DNA of 55,594 nt from Lentzea kentuckyensis (GCF_002150765.1 NZ_MUYM01000079.1:1-55594); one strand, 5' to 3'. Counted from the stretch's first letter, positions 1 through 9,911 are shown. Numbers and translations: made by a program. The notes: generated by a model from the sequence alone, not told the origin.

Positions 1-2138
1 CGACGTCCCGGGACGTCGCGGCTGATCCACAGGCCGCGCCGGCGCAGCGTGAGGTCCGGCAGGTCCCAGCGCCACAGATCGAGCTGGTCGTCGTCCGGCT
101 TCTCGAACAGCACCGCGAGGCTGTGTTCGTTGCGGGCGATGCTGAACACCTTCGCGTGGCGGTCCAGTTCGCGCCACACCACCGTCGGCCGGCTCCTGCG
201 CACGTCCAGGAACTCCAGGCCGTCCGGTCCCACGACGATCGCGATGCCGCCGTCGAACGAGCCGACGAACGTCCGGTGGGCGAGCGTGGTCCAGTGGCGG
301 ACCTTGCGGGAGGCGAGGTCGAGGTGGTGGACCTCGCAGATGGCGCCACGCCTGCCCACCAGCAGCGCCGATCCGCCGTGGTCGGAGATGACGATCTGGT
401 GCGCGGGCACGTCCCAGCGCGCTCGGGTGCGGCCGTCCTCGGTGACCAGCCGCGTGCCCTGGTCGCCCAGCGCCACCAGGACCGCGCCGCCGCGCAGCGC
501 CACCGCGTCGCGGACCACCAGTTGGGCCGGCATCGCGGGGAAGACGAGGTCCACCACGTCCCGGCGGGGTTTCGGGGCCTTGGGCAGATCGGCGGCGAGC
601 AACGGGTCGGCCGCCTTCTTCAACGCCGGTGGCACCACGGTGCCGTCGCGCACGAACGCCCTGATGGCCGCACTGCCGAGCTCCCGGTCGCCGCCCGACA
701 GGCCGAGCCACGCGTCGACGAAGTGCGCGCGGGACCTGGCGAGCCGGGGGTCGTCGTTGTCCAGCAGGGCGAGCGCCCCCGCGTGCGTGCTGGGGGAGGG
801 CCAGCCGACGACGAGGTGGGCGAACAGCGTGCTGCTCGCCGGGCCGCCGAGTGCCATGCCGGCCTGGATGCTGTCCATCGCCAACGGCCTGGTGGCGTCG
901 TCGGGCCAGGCCGCCGCCACCGCGCCCAGGTGATCGCCCGCTGCCTGCCGGTCGCGCACCCATTCCGCGCGCAGCTCGCGCCCCTCCTCCACGGGCAGCC
1001 GGGCGATGACGGCGGCGAACGCACCGCGTGCCCGGGCCACGTCGATCGCGCGCTCCTTGTTCCCGGCCCGCAACCAGAGCCGGACCACGAGGTCCGCCGC
1101 GAGACGGCGGCCCTCGGCGAGCTCGGCGGCGTCGGTCCACCTGCCGAGCCGTTCGTACATCGCCGCGGCCGCGGCGGGGTCACCGAGCAGGTCGGCGTGC
1201 ACGAACGCGGCCTCGTCGTGGCGCCCGAGCCGTTCCAGCTCCTCCGCGGCGGTCCGGTAGAGGCTTTGGAGATGCTGCTGGACCTGGGGCCCGTAGTACG
1301 GCCCGGCACCCGGCCCGAGGGCGGTGTTCGGCCGCAACTCGCCGGTGCGCCGCTGCGGCACCCGCAGGCTCAGCCGGCCCTCACCGTCCTGGCCGATGCC
1401 GATCGCGTCACGAAGCGCGTTGTGCCAGTCCTTGCGCTCGAACAGTTCCGTGAGCCTGCGCAGGTACCTTTCGTGCTTCGACCGCACCAGACCGCGCAAC
1501 GGCGTGCGCATCACCAGCCGCACCCAGAAGTTCCCCGGCTCGGTGGGCGCGGCGGTGGCTGCCCCCTCAGTGCCGGCGAACGCCTTCCCCAGGAACGCGA
1601 AGCCGACCAGGAACGCGATCAACAGCATCGGCTTGCCGTGGTCAGGGGCCAGTGCGAAGAGCACGAGCGGCACCACGGTGAAAACGCTGACGGCGCCGAC
1701 GACGACGGTGGCCGTGCCGACGGCCTGCCGGGCGTCGCCGCCGGTGAGCCTGCCGACGTGCTGGGAGGGCGCGCCGATGCCACCGCGGAACCTCAGCTCC
1801 GGTGTCTCGGGGACGGTCGACTCGACGAGGGCCGGCGCCGGCTCGTCGTCGGCGGGGGTGAGCTCGTACCGGGTGAGGCCGCTCGTGTCCGTCCACTGTG
1901 CACAGTCGAGCGGCTGGAGGCCGTCCGGTATCTCGGTGAGGGGCAGGCCTGGTGCTCGTTCGGCGCGGACCTCCACCGGCTCGGCGAGCGCGACCAGCCA
2001 CGAACCCGTTGGGGTCACGTAGATGCGGGCGCCGGGCTGCCACAGGTCGAGGACGCGGGTGCGGGCCTCGGTCTCGCCGATGACGCCGACGTCGATGACG
2101 AACGCCTTGGCGGTGACGGTGCCCCGGAACGTGGTCAC
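1..2138 (-). CDS. bpX6-like MoxR-associated membrane/beta-propeller protein (3' end off window)
   Basis: The reading frame opens at a GTG (2138) that overlaps the stop of the upstream gene by 4 bp and stays open to the left edge, so about 712 codons are visible and the C-terminus is missing. The N-terminus (FRGTVTAKAFVIDV, then a WQPGARIYVTP stretch) resembles the bpX6 domain of MoxR-vWA-beta-propeller ternary systems. Two membrane segments follow (about residues 143-163 and 170-187). Next comes a helical, TPR-like region (about 250-360, e.g. MYERLGRWTDAAELAEG), then repeated beta-rich segments with WD-type spacing, as expected for a propeller. The family name is from memory of the bpX set and is moderately certain; the domain layout is read directly. 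Role inferred: effector or adaptor that a MoxR ATPase remodels at the membrane. Confidence 0.72.
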   Translation of the reverse strand, partial: MTTFRGTVTAKAFVIDVGVIGETEARTRVLDLWQPGARIYVTPTGSWLVALAEPVEVRAERAPGLPLTEIPDGLQPLDCAQWTDTSGLTRYELTPADDEPAPALVESTVPETPELRFRGGIGAPSQHVGRLTGGDARQAVGTATVVVGAVSVFTVVPLVLFALAPDHGKPMLLIAFLVGFAFLGKAFAGTEGAATAAPTEPGNFWVRLVMRTPLRGLVRSKHERYLRRLTELFERKDWHNALRDAIGIGQDGEGRLSLRVPQRRTGELRPNTALGPGAGPYYGPQVQQHLQSLYRTAAEELERLGRHDEAAFVHADLLGDPAAAAAMYERLGRWTDAAELAEGRRLAADLVVRLWLRAGNKERAIDVARARGAFAAVIARLPVEEGRELRAEWVRDRQAAGDHLGAVAAAWPDDATRPLAMDSIQAGMALGGPASSTLFAHLVVGWPSPSTHAGALALLDNDDPRLARSRAHFVDAWLGLSGGDRELGSAAIRAFVRDGTVVPPALKKAADPLLAADLPKAPKPRRDVVDLVFPAMPAQLVVRDAVALRGGAVLVALGDQGTRLVTEDGRTRARWDVPAHQIVISDHGGSALLVGRRGAICEVHHLDLASRKVRHWTTLAHRTFVGSFDGGIAIVVGPDGLEFLDVRRSRPTVVWRELDRHAKVFSIARNEHSLAVLFEKPDDDQLDLWRWDLPDLTLRRRGLWISRDVPGR

Positions 2139-3658
2139 ACGTCACCTCGCATGGTCGCGATCCGCTCGCCGCTGATGAGATGCCCGACCTCGATGCGCCC
2201 GTCAGCTCGTGGGGCGGCGACCCAGGGTTGCATCGGGTGCACCACGACGGGCGCGCCGGACCAGGCCGTGAGCGTCCGGGTGCGCACCGCGGTCCGCACG
2301 CGCAGGATGAGGCCTTCCTGGAAGACGATGCCCGGTCGGTTGTCCTCGAACAGGTGCAGCCCGAGCGGCCGGGCGCCTTCCGGGAGCTCGATGTCGGGGT
2401 GGCCGTCGAACCGCCAGCGGTTGCCGTTCCCCGGTCTGGCGACCAACGGCGGCGGCCCGAACAGCACGGGTGTCTTCGACGTGCGCAGGTCGTCCTCGGA
2501 ATGGTTGCCGGGCGCGACCGCCGCGAACTCCGAGCGCGACGGCCGCGTTCCGGTTTCGAGCGCCCACCAGTTCCAGTCCTCGTCCCACCGGCACAGCAGG
2601 GTGCTTCCGGACAGGTGCAGCGGCGCGAGCCCGGTGGCCGCGACCTGTTCCGGGTCAATCCCGAGTTCCTCGGCGGGCACCCGCAGCCTGGACAAGCGCT
2701 TGAGCTGGTTGCCGATGACGTGCGGGCGCACCACGCCGTCCTGCTCCACGAGCGTGACGATCCGCTTGTCCACCTGGGCGGCGGCGAGCAGTCGTCCCGG
2801 CACGCGGTGGACCTTCTGGGTGCCGCTGAGGACCCGCAGCACCACCAGTTCGCGATCGGAGCCGCCGCGGGCCAGCAACACCTTCTCGGCGCCGGGGAAG
2901 GACGGGAACCGCACTGTGCCGCCGCGCTTCTCCTCCTTCGGCGGTGTGCGCAGGTTGCCGCGCAGCAACCGGATGCCGTGCCTCCTGCCGGGCAACGTCA
3001 GCTCGGTGGCGAACCCGTTCAGTTCGACGCGCACCGCGGTGGCGCCCTGGTCGTCCCACGCCGACTCGGTCGTGGTGAGGCAGCGCGGTGAGGTCAGCCG
3101 GGCACCGCTCAGCAACCACAGGTCGTCGACCGTGTCCGCCCACTTCCGGACGTCGCCCTGGTCCGGCCGGGTGGCGCGGCGGGCGTGGAGGAGCCTCCTG
3201 AGATCGGCGGGATGCCACGTGCCCGGTTCGTCGCCGAGCACGCCCAGCAGCAGCTCGGGTTCCCTGCGCCGCAACACGATGAGCGCGGCGAGCTGCACCA
3301 GCCGTGCCGCGCCGAGCTGGTCGGGGCCGGCGTCGACGAGGACCGCGGCCTGCCCCTTGCGGTGCGGTTCGACGAACTCCGGGGTGGTGTGGAGGAGCTC
3401 ACCGGTGGCGGCTCTGCGGAGGAACTCGTGCGGGAAGTGCTCGGCCAGCGCCCACTCGGACACCAGGATGCGCTCGGGTTCACCCTTCAACCCGATGCCG
3501 CCGAACCCGTCCGGTTCGCCCCGGTGCGGGTGCGTGGTCGTGGCGGCGTTGATGAACTCGTCGAGGTCCTTGAGCAACGGGCCCAGCGCGGTGGCGAGGT
3601 CGAGGTCCATTGTGGACAGCGCGGCGGCCCACGGGCGGAGGGCGTCGGGCAGCGTCAC
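2135..3658 (-). CDS. MoxR-system beta-propeller-like protein (bpX/VMAP-type)
   Basis: 507 residues from a GTG start, no signal peptide or membrane segment. The N-terminal 150 residues are helical; the rest is beta-rich with repeated short strands and Trp/Gly turns (for example WDEDWNWWALETG and NRWRFDGHPDIEL), which fits a divergent propeller. It sits between the MoxR ATPase plus small bpX-like gene and the bpX6-like gene. Its stop overlaps the next start (GTGA), so the two are translationally coupled. I do not recognise a precise family; the assignment as a third component of the ternary system rests on gene context. The 115 bp upstream (3659-3773) holds GC-rich repeats of a GGGTCCCC-type motif and no clear promoter. 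Confidence 0.7.
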   Translation of the reverse strand: MTLPDALRPWAAALSTMDLDLATALGPLLKDLDEFINAATTTHPHRGEPDGFGGIGLKGEPERILVSEWALAEHFPHEFLRRAATGELLHTTPEFVEPHRKGQAAVLVDAGPDQLGAARLVQLAALIVLRRREPELLLGVLGDEPGTWHPADLRRLLHARRATRPDQGDVRKWADTVDDLWLLSGARLTSPRCLTTTESAWDDQGATAVRVELNGFATELTLPGRRHGIRLLRGNLRTPPKEEKRGGTVRFPSFPGAEKVLLARGGSDRELVVLRVLSGTQKVHRVPGRLLAAAQVDKRIVTLVEQDGVVRPHVIGNQLKRLSRLRVPAEELGIDPEQVAATGLAPLHLSGSTLLCRWDEDWNWWALETGTRPSRSEFAAVAPGNHSEDDLRTSKTPVLFGPPPLVARPGNGNRWRFDGHPDIELPEGARPLGLHLFEDNRPGIVFQEGLILRVRTAVRTRTLTAWSGAPVVVHPMQPWVAAPRADGRIEVGHLISGERIATMRGDV

Positions 3659-3773
3659 GGTCGCGCCTCGCTCGGGCCGGTCGCGCAGATTCGGCGGCGC
3701 GGAATTGTCGGTGTCGTCTGGGAGAATGAAAGCAGGGGGACCCCCTGGAGGGGACCCTCGCTCCGCGCTGCGC

Positions 3774-4210
3774 TCATGCCAGCAGCTCCGGGTTCGCCGC
3801 GCGCTTCGGCGCCGGCCCGGTCAGCACCGCGCCCGGCACCACGGCCAGCACGTCGGCGGGCAGCGCGTGCCGCAACAACCCCGCCGGTGTCGACGGCGCG
3901 AGCGTGGTCGGCACCAGCAGCCCGTCGTCCCAGCCGAGATAGGTGGTGCCGTCCGCCCACGGCAGGTCGTCGCCCACCACCAGTGTCCACTCTGGCCCGA
4001 ACGCCACCCGGAGCTCGGCACCCTCGCGCAGGCGGCGGACGGTGGCAGCGCGCAGTTCCGGCCCGCCCGCCACGGCGGCGGGGGAGAGCGGTGGCTCGCG
4101 GCGGGTCCAGGTCAGGGGAGCCGCGGCTGTGGGAGGGAATGGTGGTTCGGGGTGGGTGTGCGTGGCCGTGGGTGGGAGCGGTGGCTCGCGGTGAGGCCAG
4201 GACGACGGGC

Positions 4211-4214
<4 letters not shown>
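3774..4214 (-). CDS. small bpX5-like MoxR-system protein
   Basis: 146 residues. The GTG start overlaps the MoxR stop by 4 bp (GTGA), which fixes the start even though the frame is open further upstream across moxR. The first 45 residues are low-complexity (repeats of REPPLPP/HPEPPFPP type). The remainder is a compact beta-rich domain with the landmarks GDDLPWADGTTYLGWDDGLLVPT and ends KRAANPELLA. Size, motif and position directly after MoxR fit the small bpX5-type component of MoxR-bpX systems; this name is a recollection, not a search result. Likely function: soluble partner or adaptor of the ATPase. Confidence 0.65.
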
Positions 4215-5305
<1,091 letters not shown>

Positions 5306-5314
5306 GCGGTGAGG

Positions 5315-5944
5315 CTAACCGACGAGACCAGCCTCGTACGCCGAAATGACCAGCTGTGCCCGGTCGCGTGCGTGCAGTTTCGCCAGCAGGTTCCCGATGT
5401 GCGTCTTCACCGTGCCGGTGCTCACGTGCAGCGCCGCCATGATCTCCGCATTGGACAGTCCGCGCGCGATCAGCAGCAGCACCTCCTTCTCCCGTTCGGT
5501 CAGCCGTTCCAGCCCCGAGACGGACGGGGCCGCGGGCCGCCGGACGAACTCGCGGATCAGCCGCCGCGTGACCGACGGCGAGAGCAGCGACTCGCCGGAC
5601 GCCACCACCCGGATCGCCGCCAGCAGCTCGGCGGGCGGGGTGTCCTTCAGCAGGAAGCCCGAGGCGCCGGCCCGCAGCGCGCCGAACACGTACTCGTCCA
5701 GGTCGAACGTCGTCAGCACCAGCACCCGTGGGCCGTCCAGCAGCCGGGTGGCCTCGATGCCGTCCATCTCCGGCATGCGGATGTCCATCAGCACGACGTC
5801 CGGCTTCAGCTCCGCGGCCAGCGCGACGGCCTCGGCGCCGGTGCCCGCCTCGCCGACCACGGTGAGATCGGGTTCGTTGTCGACCAGCAGGCGGAAGCTG
5901 GCGCGCAGCAACGCCTGGTCGTCGACGATCAGCACCTTGATCAT
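5315..5944 (-). CDS. NarL/LuxR-family response regulator
   Basis: 209 residues. Receiver domain from residue 1 (MIKVLIVDDQ) with phosphoacceptor Asp54 in VVLMDIRMPEMDG, the conserved T (LTTFD) and K (FLLKDTPP). The C-terminal LuxR helix-turn-helix includes LTEREKEVLLLIARGLSNAE and VKTHIGNLLAKL. The ATG overlaps the stop of the kinase gene by 4 bp (ATGA), which identifies the cognate pair. It lies immediately ahead of the MoxR gene on the same strand and probably also regulates the divergent ABC transporter at 7120. Confidence 0.95.
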   Translation of the reverse strand: MIKVLIVDDQALLRASFRLLVDNEPDLTVVGEAGTGAEAVALAAELKPDVVLMDIRMPEMDGIEATRLLDGPRVLVLTTFDLDEYVFGALRAGASGFLLKDTPPAELLAAIRVVASGESLLSPSVTRRLIREFVRRPAAPSVSGLERLTEREKEVLLLIARGLSNAEIMAALHVSTGTVKTHIGNLLAKLHARDRAQLVISAYEAGLVG

Positions 5945-7008
5945 GAGTACGGCAGCTCCGCCGTGACCCGGAATCCGCCGTTCTCGCCCGGTCCCGCGCT
6001 GAACGTGCCGTCGTACACGGCCACGCGTTCGCGCATGCCGATCAACCCGTGTCCCACGCCGAGCTCCTTCACCCCAGGTCCGTCGTCGGTCACCTCGATG
6101 CGCACCGACGACGACGTCACCTCTACCACCACCGTGCACGAAGCGGGTGCCGCGTGCTTCACGACGTTCGTCAACGCCTCCTGCACGATCCGGTACGCCG
6201 ACAGCCCGACGCCTTCCGGCACACCGGAACCGCGCACGTCCAACGAGACCCGCACGCCGGCCAGCGAGGCCCGGTCGGCGAGGTCGGCCAGCCCGTCGAG
6301 GCCGGGGGAGGGCGCGAGATCGGCGTCGGAGCGCAGCACCCCGAGCAGGCCGCGCATCTCGGTCAGGGCCGCCCGGCTGGTCGACGAGATGACGTCCAGC
6401 GCTTCATAGGCGTGCTCGGGTGAACGCACGTGTGCGGCGTTGGCGGCCTGCACGGCGATCAGGGAAAGGTTGTGCGCCACCACGTCGTGCAGCTCGCGGG
6501 CGATGCGCAGGCGTTCGTCGGTCAACGCCTGCTCGGCCAGCTGGGCGGTCTCCCTGGCCAGCATCGACCGGCGCATCCGGGTGGTGTACCCGATGGCCCA
6601 CACCGAGCCCAGCGCGGCGATGGAGACGAGAAAGCTCTCGGGTTCACCGCCGGTGATCCCGGCGAAGGCGACCACGGTGACCACGAGCGCGCCCAGTGAC
6701 CACACGCGGTCGCGGTCGACCGCCACGGTGTAGAGGCCGAAGCAGACCGCCGCCAGCGGCGCCCCCAACGCGTGCAGGGGCATCACCTGGGTCATGACCA
6801 GGAGCACCATGGCCGCGGTGCTCACGCCCAGCGTGGACATCGGCCACCACCTGCGGACCGCGACGGGGACGGCGACGAGCGCGGCGGCGGGCACCGCGAT
6901 CAAGGCCGACTGGTGCGGGTACGGCTCGATGATCCCGTACCCGGAGATCACCCAGAGCACCAGCGCGGCCGCCGCGTCCACCAGGTAGAGATGCAGTCTT
7001 GCGATCAC
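5941..7008 (-). CDS. NarL-type sensor histidine kinase
   Basis: 355 residues from the GTG at 7008; the frame is open further upstream, but only antisense to the ABC ATPase gene. The N-terminal half has about five hydrophobic segments (residues about 8-150), with no large extracellular loop. HisKA_3 H-box ERLRIARELHDVVAHNLSL, N-box YRIVQEALTNVVKHA and G-box VTDDGPG are all intact, so the kinase should be active. The signal is probably sensed within the membrane, as in many kinases that control drug or cell-envelope ABC exporters. Pairs with the overlapping response regulator. Confidence 0.94.
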   Translation of the reverse strand: MIARLHLYLVDAAAALVLWVISGYGIIEPYPHQSALIAVPAAALVAVPVAVRRWWPMSTLGVSTAAMVLLVMTQVMPLHALGAPLAAVCFGLYTVAVDRDRVWSLGALVVTVVAFAGITGGEPESFLVSIAALGSVWAIGYTTRMRRSMLARETAQLAEQALTDERLRIARELHDVVAHNLSLIAVQAANAAHVRSPEHAYEALDVISSTSRAALTEMRGLLGVLRSDADLAPSPGLDGLADLADRASLAGVRVSLDVRGSGVPEGVGLSAYRIVQEALTNVVKHAAPASCTVVVEVTSSSVRIEVTDDGPGVKELGVGHGLIGMRERVAVYDGTFSAGPGENGGFRVTAELPYS

Positions 7009-7043
7009 GGCGACGACGTTAACGAGCCCAGGCCCGGCGCGCC

Positions 7044-7085
7044 TCGGACCACGGTCCGATTCACGAGTTCGGCCCGAGGTCCGAT
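7044..7085. promoter_or_regulatory. candidate response-regulator operator in divergent promoter
   Basis: Within the 111-bp gap between the kinase gene (leftward) and the ABC ATPase gene (rightward) is a perfect palindrome TCGGACC-AC-GGTCCGA (7044-7059). A direct repeat of its right half, GGTCCGAT, lies at 7078-7085. A symmetric site plus a repeated half-site between a two-component pair and a transporter is what a dimeric LuxR-type regulator would bind. Binding by the 5315-5944 protein is inference. Confidence 0.5.
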
Positions 7086-7119
7086 CCGCCGAACGCGAGA
7101 ACACCCGACGCTCTTCGGC

Positions 7120-7821
7120 ATGATCGAGGTGCGGAACCTGACGAAGAGATACGGGGACACGACGGCGGTCGACGGGCTGTCGTTCACCGTCCACCCCGGA
7201 CTGGTGACGGGCTTCCTGGGCCCGAACGGCGCCGGCAAGTCCACGACGATGCGCATGATCCTGGGGCTGGACCGGCCTACCGCCGGCGAAGCACTCGTCG
7301 GCGGCAGGCGGTACCAGGACCTGGACCACCCGCTGAGGCACGTCGGCGTGCTGCTGGATCCGTCCGCGGTGCACCACGGGCGCAAGGCCCTGGACCACCT
7401 GCGCTGGCTCGCCGCGAGCAACGGGATCAGCCAGCGGCGCGCCGTCGAGCTGCTGGAGCAGGTCGGTCTGGGCGGCGTGCGGCACAAGCGGATCAAGACG
7501 CTGTCGCTCGGTATGAAGCAACGGCTCGGCGTCGCGGCGGCATTGCTGGGCGACCCGCGGGTGCTGATGTTCGACGAGCCGGTCAACGGCCTGGACCCCG
7601 AAGGTGTGCGGTGGATCCGCGACCTCATGCGCGGGCTCGCGAAGGAGGGCCGCACGGTCTTCGTCTCCAGCCACCTGATGAGCGAGATGGCGCTGACCGC
7701 CGACCACGTCGTGATCGTCGCAAGAGGACAGCTGGTCCAGGAGACGCCGATGGACACGTTGACGCGCAACGGTTCGCTGGAAGACGCCTACCTGAACCTC
7801 ACCTCGGGGAGGGGACTGTGA
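7120..7821 (+). CDS. ABC transporter ATP-binding protein
   Basis: 233 residues from ATG at 7120. Walker A GPNGAGKST, Q-loop region around GVLLDPSA, signature LSLGMKQRL, Walker B VLMFDEPVNGLDPEG and the switch His in VSSHLMSEM are present. It is short, like the DrrA/CcmA subclass that pairs with a separate permease. The stop overlaps the permease start (GTGA). Divergent from a sensor kinase, in the arrangement typical of two-component-controlled peptide or drug exporters; the substrate cannot be read from sequence. Confidence 0.95.
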   Translation: MIEVRNLTKRYGDTTAVDGLSFTVHPGLVTGFLGPNGAGKSTTMRMILGLDRPTAGEALVGGRRYQDLDHPLRHVGVLLDPSAVHHGRKALDHLRWLAASNGISQRRAVELLEQVGLGGVRHKRIKTLSLGMKQRLGVAAALLGDPRVLMFDEPVNGLDPEGVRWIRDLMRGLAKEGRTVFVSSHLMSEMALTADHVVIVARGQLVQETPMDTLTRNGSLEDAYLNLTSGRGL

Positions 7822-8573
7822 AGAACGCGCTCGCCGCGGAGTGGCTGAAGCTCCGGACCGTCCGCGCGCCGTGGGGTCTGGTCGCGGCCATCGGTTTGAT
7901 GGTGGCGGCGGGCGCGCTGCTGTCGTGGCTGATCGTCCAGGACTACGACACGTCGTCGGCCGCCGAGCAGGCGAAGTTCGCCTCCGCCGACAGCAGCGTG
8001 GTGATCACGCCGGTCGTCCAGTTCCTGGTCGCCGCGCTCGGCGCCCTGGTCGCGACCTCCGACCCGAGGCTCACCGCGCTGACCGCCGTGCCGGACCGGA
8101 AACGCTTGCTGGCCGCCAAAACCGCGCTCGTCGCCACCACAGCCGTGGTGATCGGGGCCGTCGCGCTGGCACTGAGCATCGGCACGAGTGCGCTGATCAT
8201 GGGCGACCGTCCGCCGCCGATCGCTCCCTGGGACGGGCTGGGCGACGTGCTCCCGTGGGCGGGCGCGGGCCTGCTGTCGATCCTGGTGACAGGTCTGGTG
8301 GGACTCGGGATCGGGCTCGCGGTGCGATCGACGGCCGTGACGATCGTGGTGGTGGGAGTCCTGCTGTGGGGCCTGCCGGCGATCACGCCGATGCTGCCCG
8401 ACCCCTGGAACACGGACGCTTCCGGTGTGATGGTCCCGTACCTGGTCTGGGAGGTGGCCGGGGTCGTGCAGGACGCGCCGCTGGGTCCACTGGCCGCCGT
8501 CGCCACTTTGCTCGTGTACGTACTGGTGACTCTGGGTGCCGGAACTGTGACTCTTCTGCGACGAGACGCTTGA
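7818..8573 (+). CDS. ABC-2-type transporter permease
   Basis: 251 residues, GTG start coupled to the ATPase stop. Starts with the typical cytoplasmic segment NALAAEWLKLRTVRAPWGL, followed by about six membrane segments (near residues 18-38, 63-80, 95-120, 145-175, 180-200 and 225-245). An acidic/polar extracellular loop lies around DYDTSSAAEQAKFASADSS. This is the membrane half of the exporter made with the 7120-7821 ATPase. Confidence 0.9.
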   Translation: MKNALAAEWLKLRTVRAPWGLVAAIGLMVAAGALLSWLIVQDYDTSSAAEQAKFASADSSVVITPVVQFLVAALGALVATSDPRLTALTAVPDRKRLLAAKTALVATTAVVIGAVALALSIGTSALIMGDRPPPIAPWDGLGDVLPWAGAGLLSILVTGLVGLGIGLAVRSTAVTIVVVGVLLWGLPAITPMLPDPWNTDASGVMVPYLVWEVAGVVQDAPLGPLAAVATLLVYVLVTLGAGTVTLLRRDA

Positions 8574-8615
8574 CGCACTCTTGGGGCGGCCTTAAGGTCA
8601 TCTATACCTTTAATC

Positions 8616-8631
8616 GGTAAGGAAACTTACC
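8616..8631. promoter_or_regulatory. palindrome upstream of cellulase gene
   Basis: Perfect inverted repeat GGTAAG-GAAA-CTTACC, 40 bp before the GH5 start codon, in an AT-rich patch that also carries TATACCTTTAAT just upstream. In actinomycetes, secreted glycoside-hydrolase genes are often preceded by A/T-centred palindromes bound by sugar-responsive repressors. The site is read directly; the regulator is unknown. Confidence 0.5.
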
Positions 8632-8670
8632 TATCTAATCCGCCGCCAGCAGTCCGAGAGGAGACGCTGA

Positions 8671-9699
8671 ATGGCTTGGCAGAAGTCTGTGGTGGCACTC
8701 GCCGCGGCGGTCGTGCTCCCGTTGACCGGTGTGACGGCGGGCAGTTCCGTCGCCGCCTCACCCGCGCTGCCAGTGGGTTCGTCCGCGGCGGTGAACGGCC
8801 AGTTGAAGGTGTGCGGTGTGAAGCTGTGCAACCAGGCCGGCCAGCAGGTCCAGCTGCGGGGCATGAGCACGCACGGCATCCAGTGGTACGCCCAGTGCGT
8901 CAAGACCGCGTCGCTGGACGCGCTCGCGACCGACTGGAAGGCCGACGTTCTCCGCATCTCGATGTACATCCAGGAAGGTGGCTACGAGAGCAACCCTCGC
9001 AAGTTCACCGACATGGTGCACGGCTACATCGAGGAGGCCACCAAGCGCGGCATGTACGCGCTGGTCGACTGGCACCAGCTCTCGCCGGGCGACCCGAACC
9101 ACAACACCGCGCGCGCCAAGACGTTCTTCAAGGAGATCGCGCAGCGGCACAAGAACAAGACGAACATCATCTACGACATCGCCAACGAGCCGAACGGCGT
9201 GTCGTGGGCGAAGGTGAAGTCCTACGCGGAGGCCGTCATCCCGACGATCCGCGCGGAGGACCCGGACAGCCTCGTGCTCGTGGGCACGCACGGCTGGTCG
9301 ACGTTCGGCCTGTCCGACGGCAAGAACATCAACGAGGTCAGCCAGAACAAGGTCAACGCCTCGAACCTGATGTACACGTTCCACTTCTACGCCAAGGACC
9401 ACCGCGACAGCTACCTGAAGGCGCTGGACACGGTCTCGAACCAGGTCCCGGTGTTCGTCACCGAGTTCGGTTCGCAGGAGGCGTCGGGCGACGGTCCCAA
9501 CGACTTCACCATGGCGAACAAGTTCATCAGCCTGATGAACTCGAAGAAGATCTCCTGGACCAACTGGAACTTCTCCGACGACAAGCGCTCCGGCGCGGTG
9601 TTCAAGGGCGGTACCTGTGCCGGCAACAGCTTCACCGGTGAGGGCCCGCTGAAGGACGCCGGCAAGTGGGTGCGCAACCACATCAGGGCGAATCGCTAA
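8671..9699 (+). CDS. secreted GH5 endoglucanase (cellulase)
   Basis: 342 residues. A Sec-type signal peptide (positive MAWQK, hydrophobic core, likely cleavage near Ala29) directs export. The mature part is a single GH5 catalytic barrel: LRGMSTHGIQWY, VDWHQL, the acid/base Glu173 in DIANEPNG and the nucleophile Glu265 in VTEFGSQE. No carbohydrate-binding module is attached. It should cleave internal beta-1,4-glucan bonds. A good ribosome site (GAGAGGAGA) precedes the ATG. Probably monocistronic; followed by a repeat-containing intergenic region. Confidence 0.93.
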   Translation: MAWQKSVVALAAAVVLPLTGVTAGSSVAASPALPVGSSAAVNGQLKVCGVKLCNQAGQQVQLRGMSTHGIQWYAQCVKTASLDALATDWKADVLRISMYIQEGGYESNPRKFTDMVHGYIEEATKRGMYALVDWHQLSPGDPNHNTARAKTFFKEIAQRHKNKTNIIYDIANEPNGVSWAKVKSYAEAVIPTIRAEDPDSLVLVGTHGWSTFGLSDGKNINEVSQNKVNASNLMYTFHFYAKDHRDSYLKALDTVSNQVPVFVTEFGSQEASGDGPNDFTMANKFISLMNSKKISWTNWNFSDDKRSGAVFKGGTCAGNSFTGEGPLKDAGKWVRNHIRANR

Positions 9700-9761
9700 G
9701 CAGGCTGCCGGAAGTTGTGTCCGTTACTCGTCTGGCGCTCTGCCCTGGGTTCTCATGGCGT

Positions 9762-9911
9762 CTGCAAGTACCACCAACTCAACATCAACAGGCTTGTTTC
9801 TACACCCAACAGGGGTCGCTTCCCTCTGAGAACACCGCAGCGGCTCGACAGGCGGCGACGAGATCGGGTGTAGTTGACGGCGATTCGATCAAGAGTTGGT
9901 GGTACTTGCAG
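9762..9911. mobile_element. MITE-like element with 19-bp terminal inverted repeats
   Basis: The 330-bp gap 9700-10029 holds no convincing gene. It contains a perfect 19-bp inverted repeat starting CTGCAAGTACCACC at 9762-9780 and mirrored at 9893-9911, enclosing 112 bp. A nested 8-bp inverted pair CTACACCC/GGGTGTAG lies at about 9800-9808 and 9866-9873. The total of 150 bp is non-coding and fits a miniature inverted-repeat element or an insertion-sequence remnant. Flanks share only GT on both sides, so a target duplication is not certain. A long stem-loop RNA is an alternative. Confidence 0.5.

Noticed and set aside
7009..7707. N-terminal extension of the sensor kinase
   Set aside because: The open frame there is antisense to the ABC ATPase and lacks any sensor-domain pattern.
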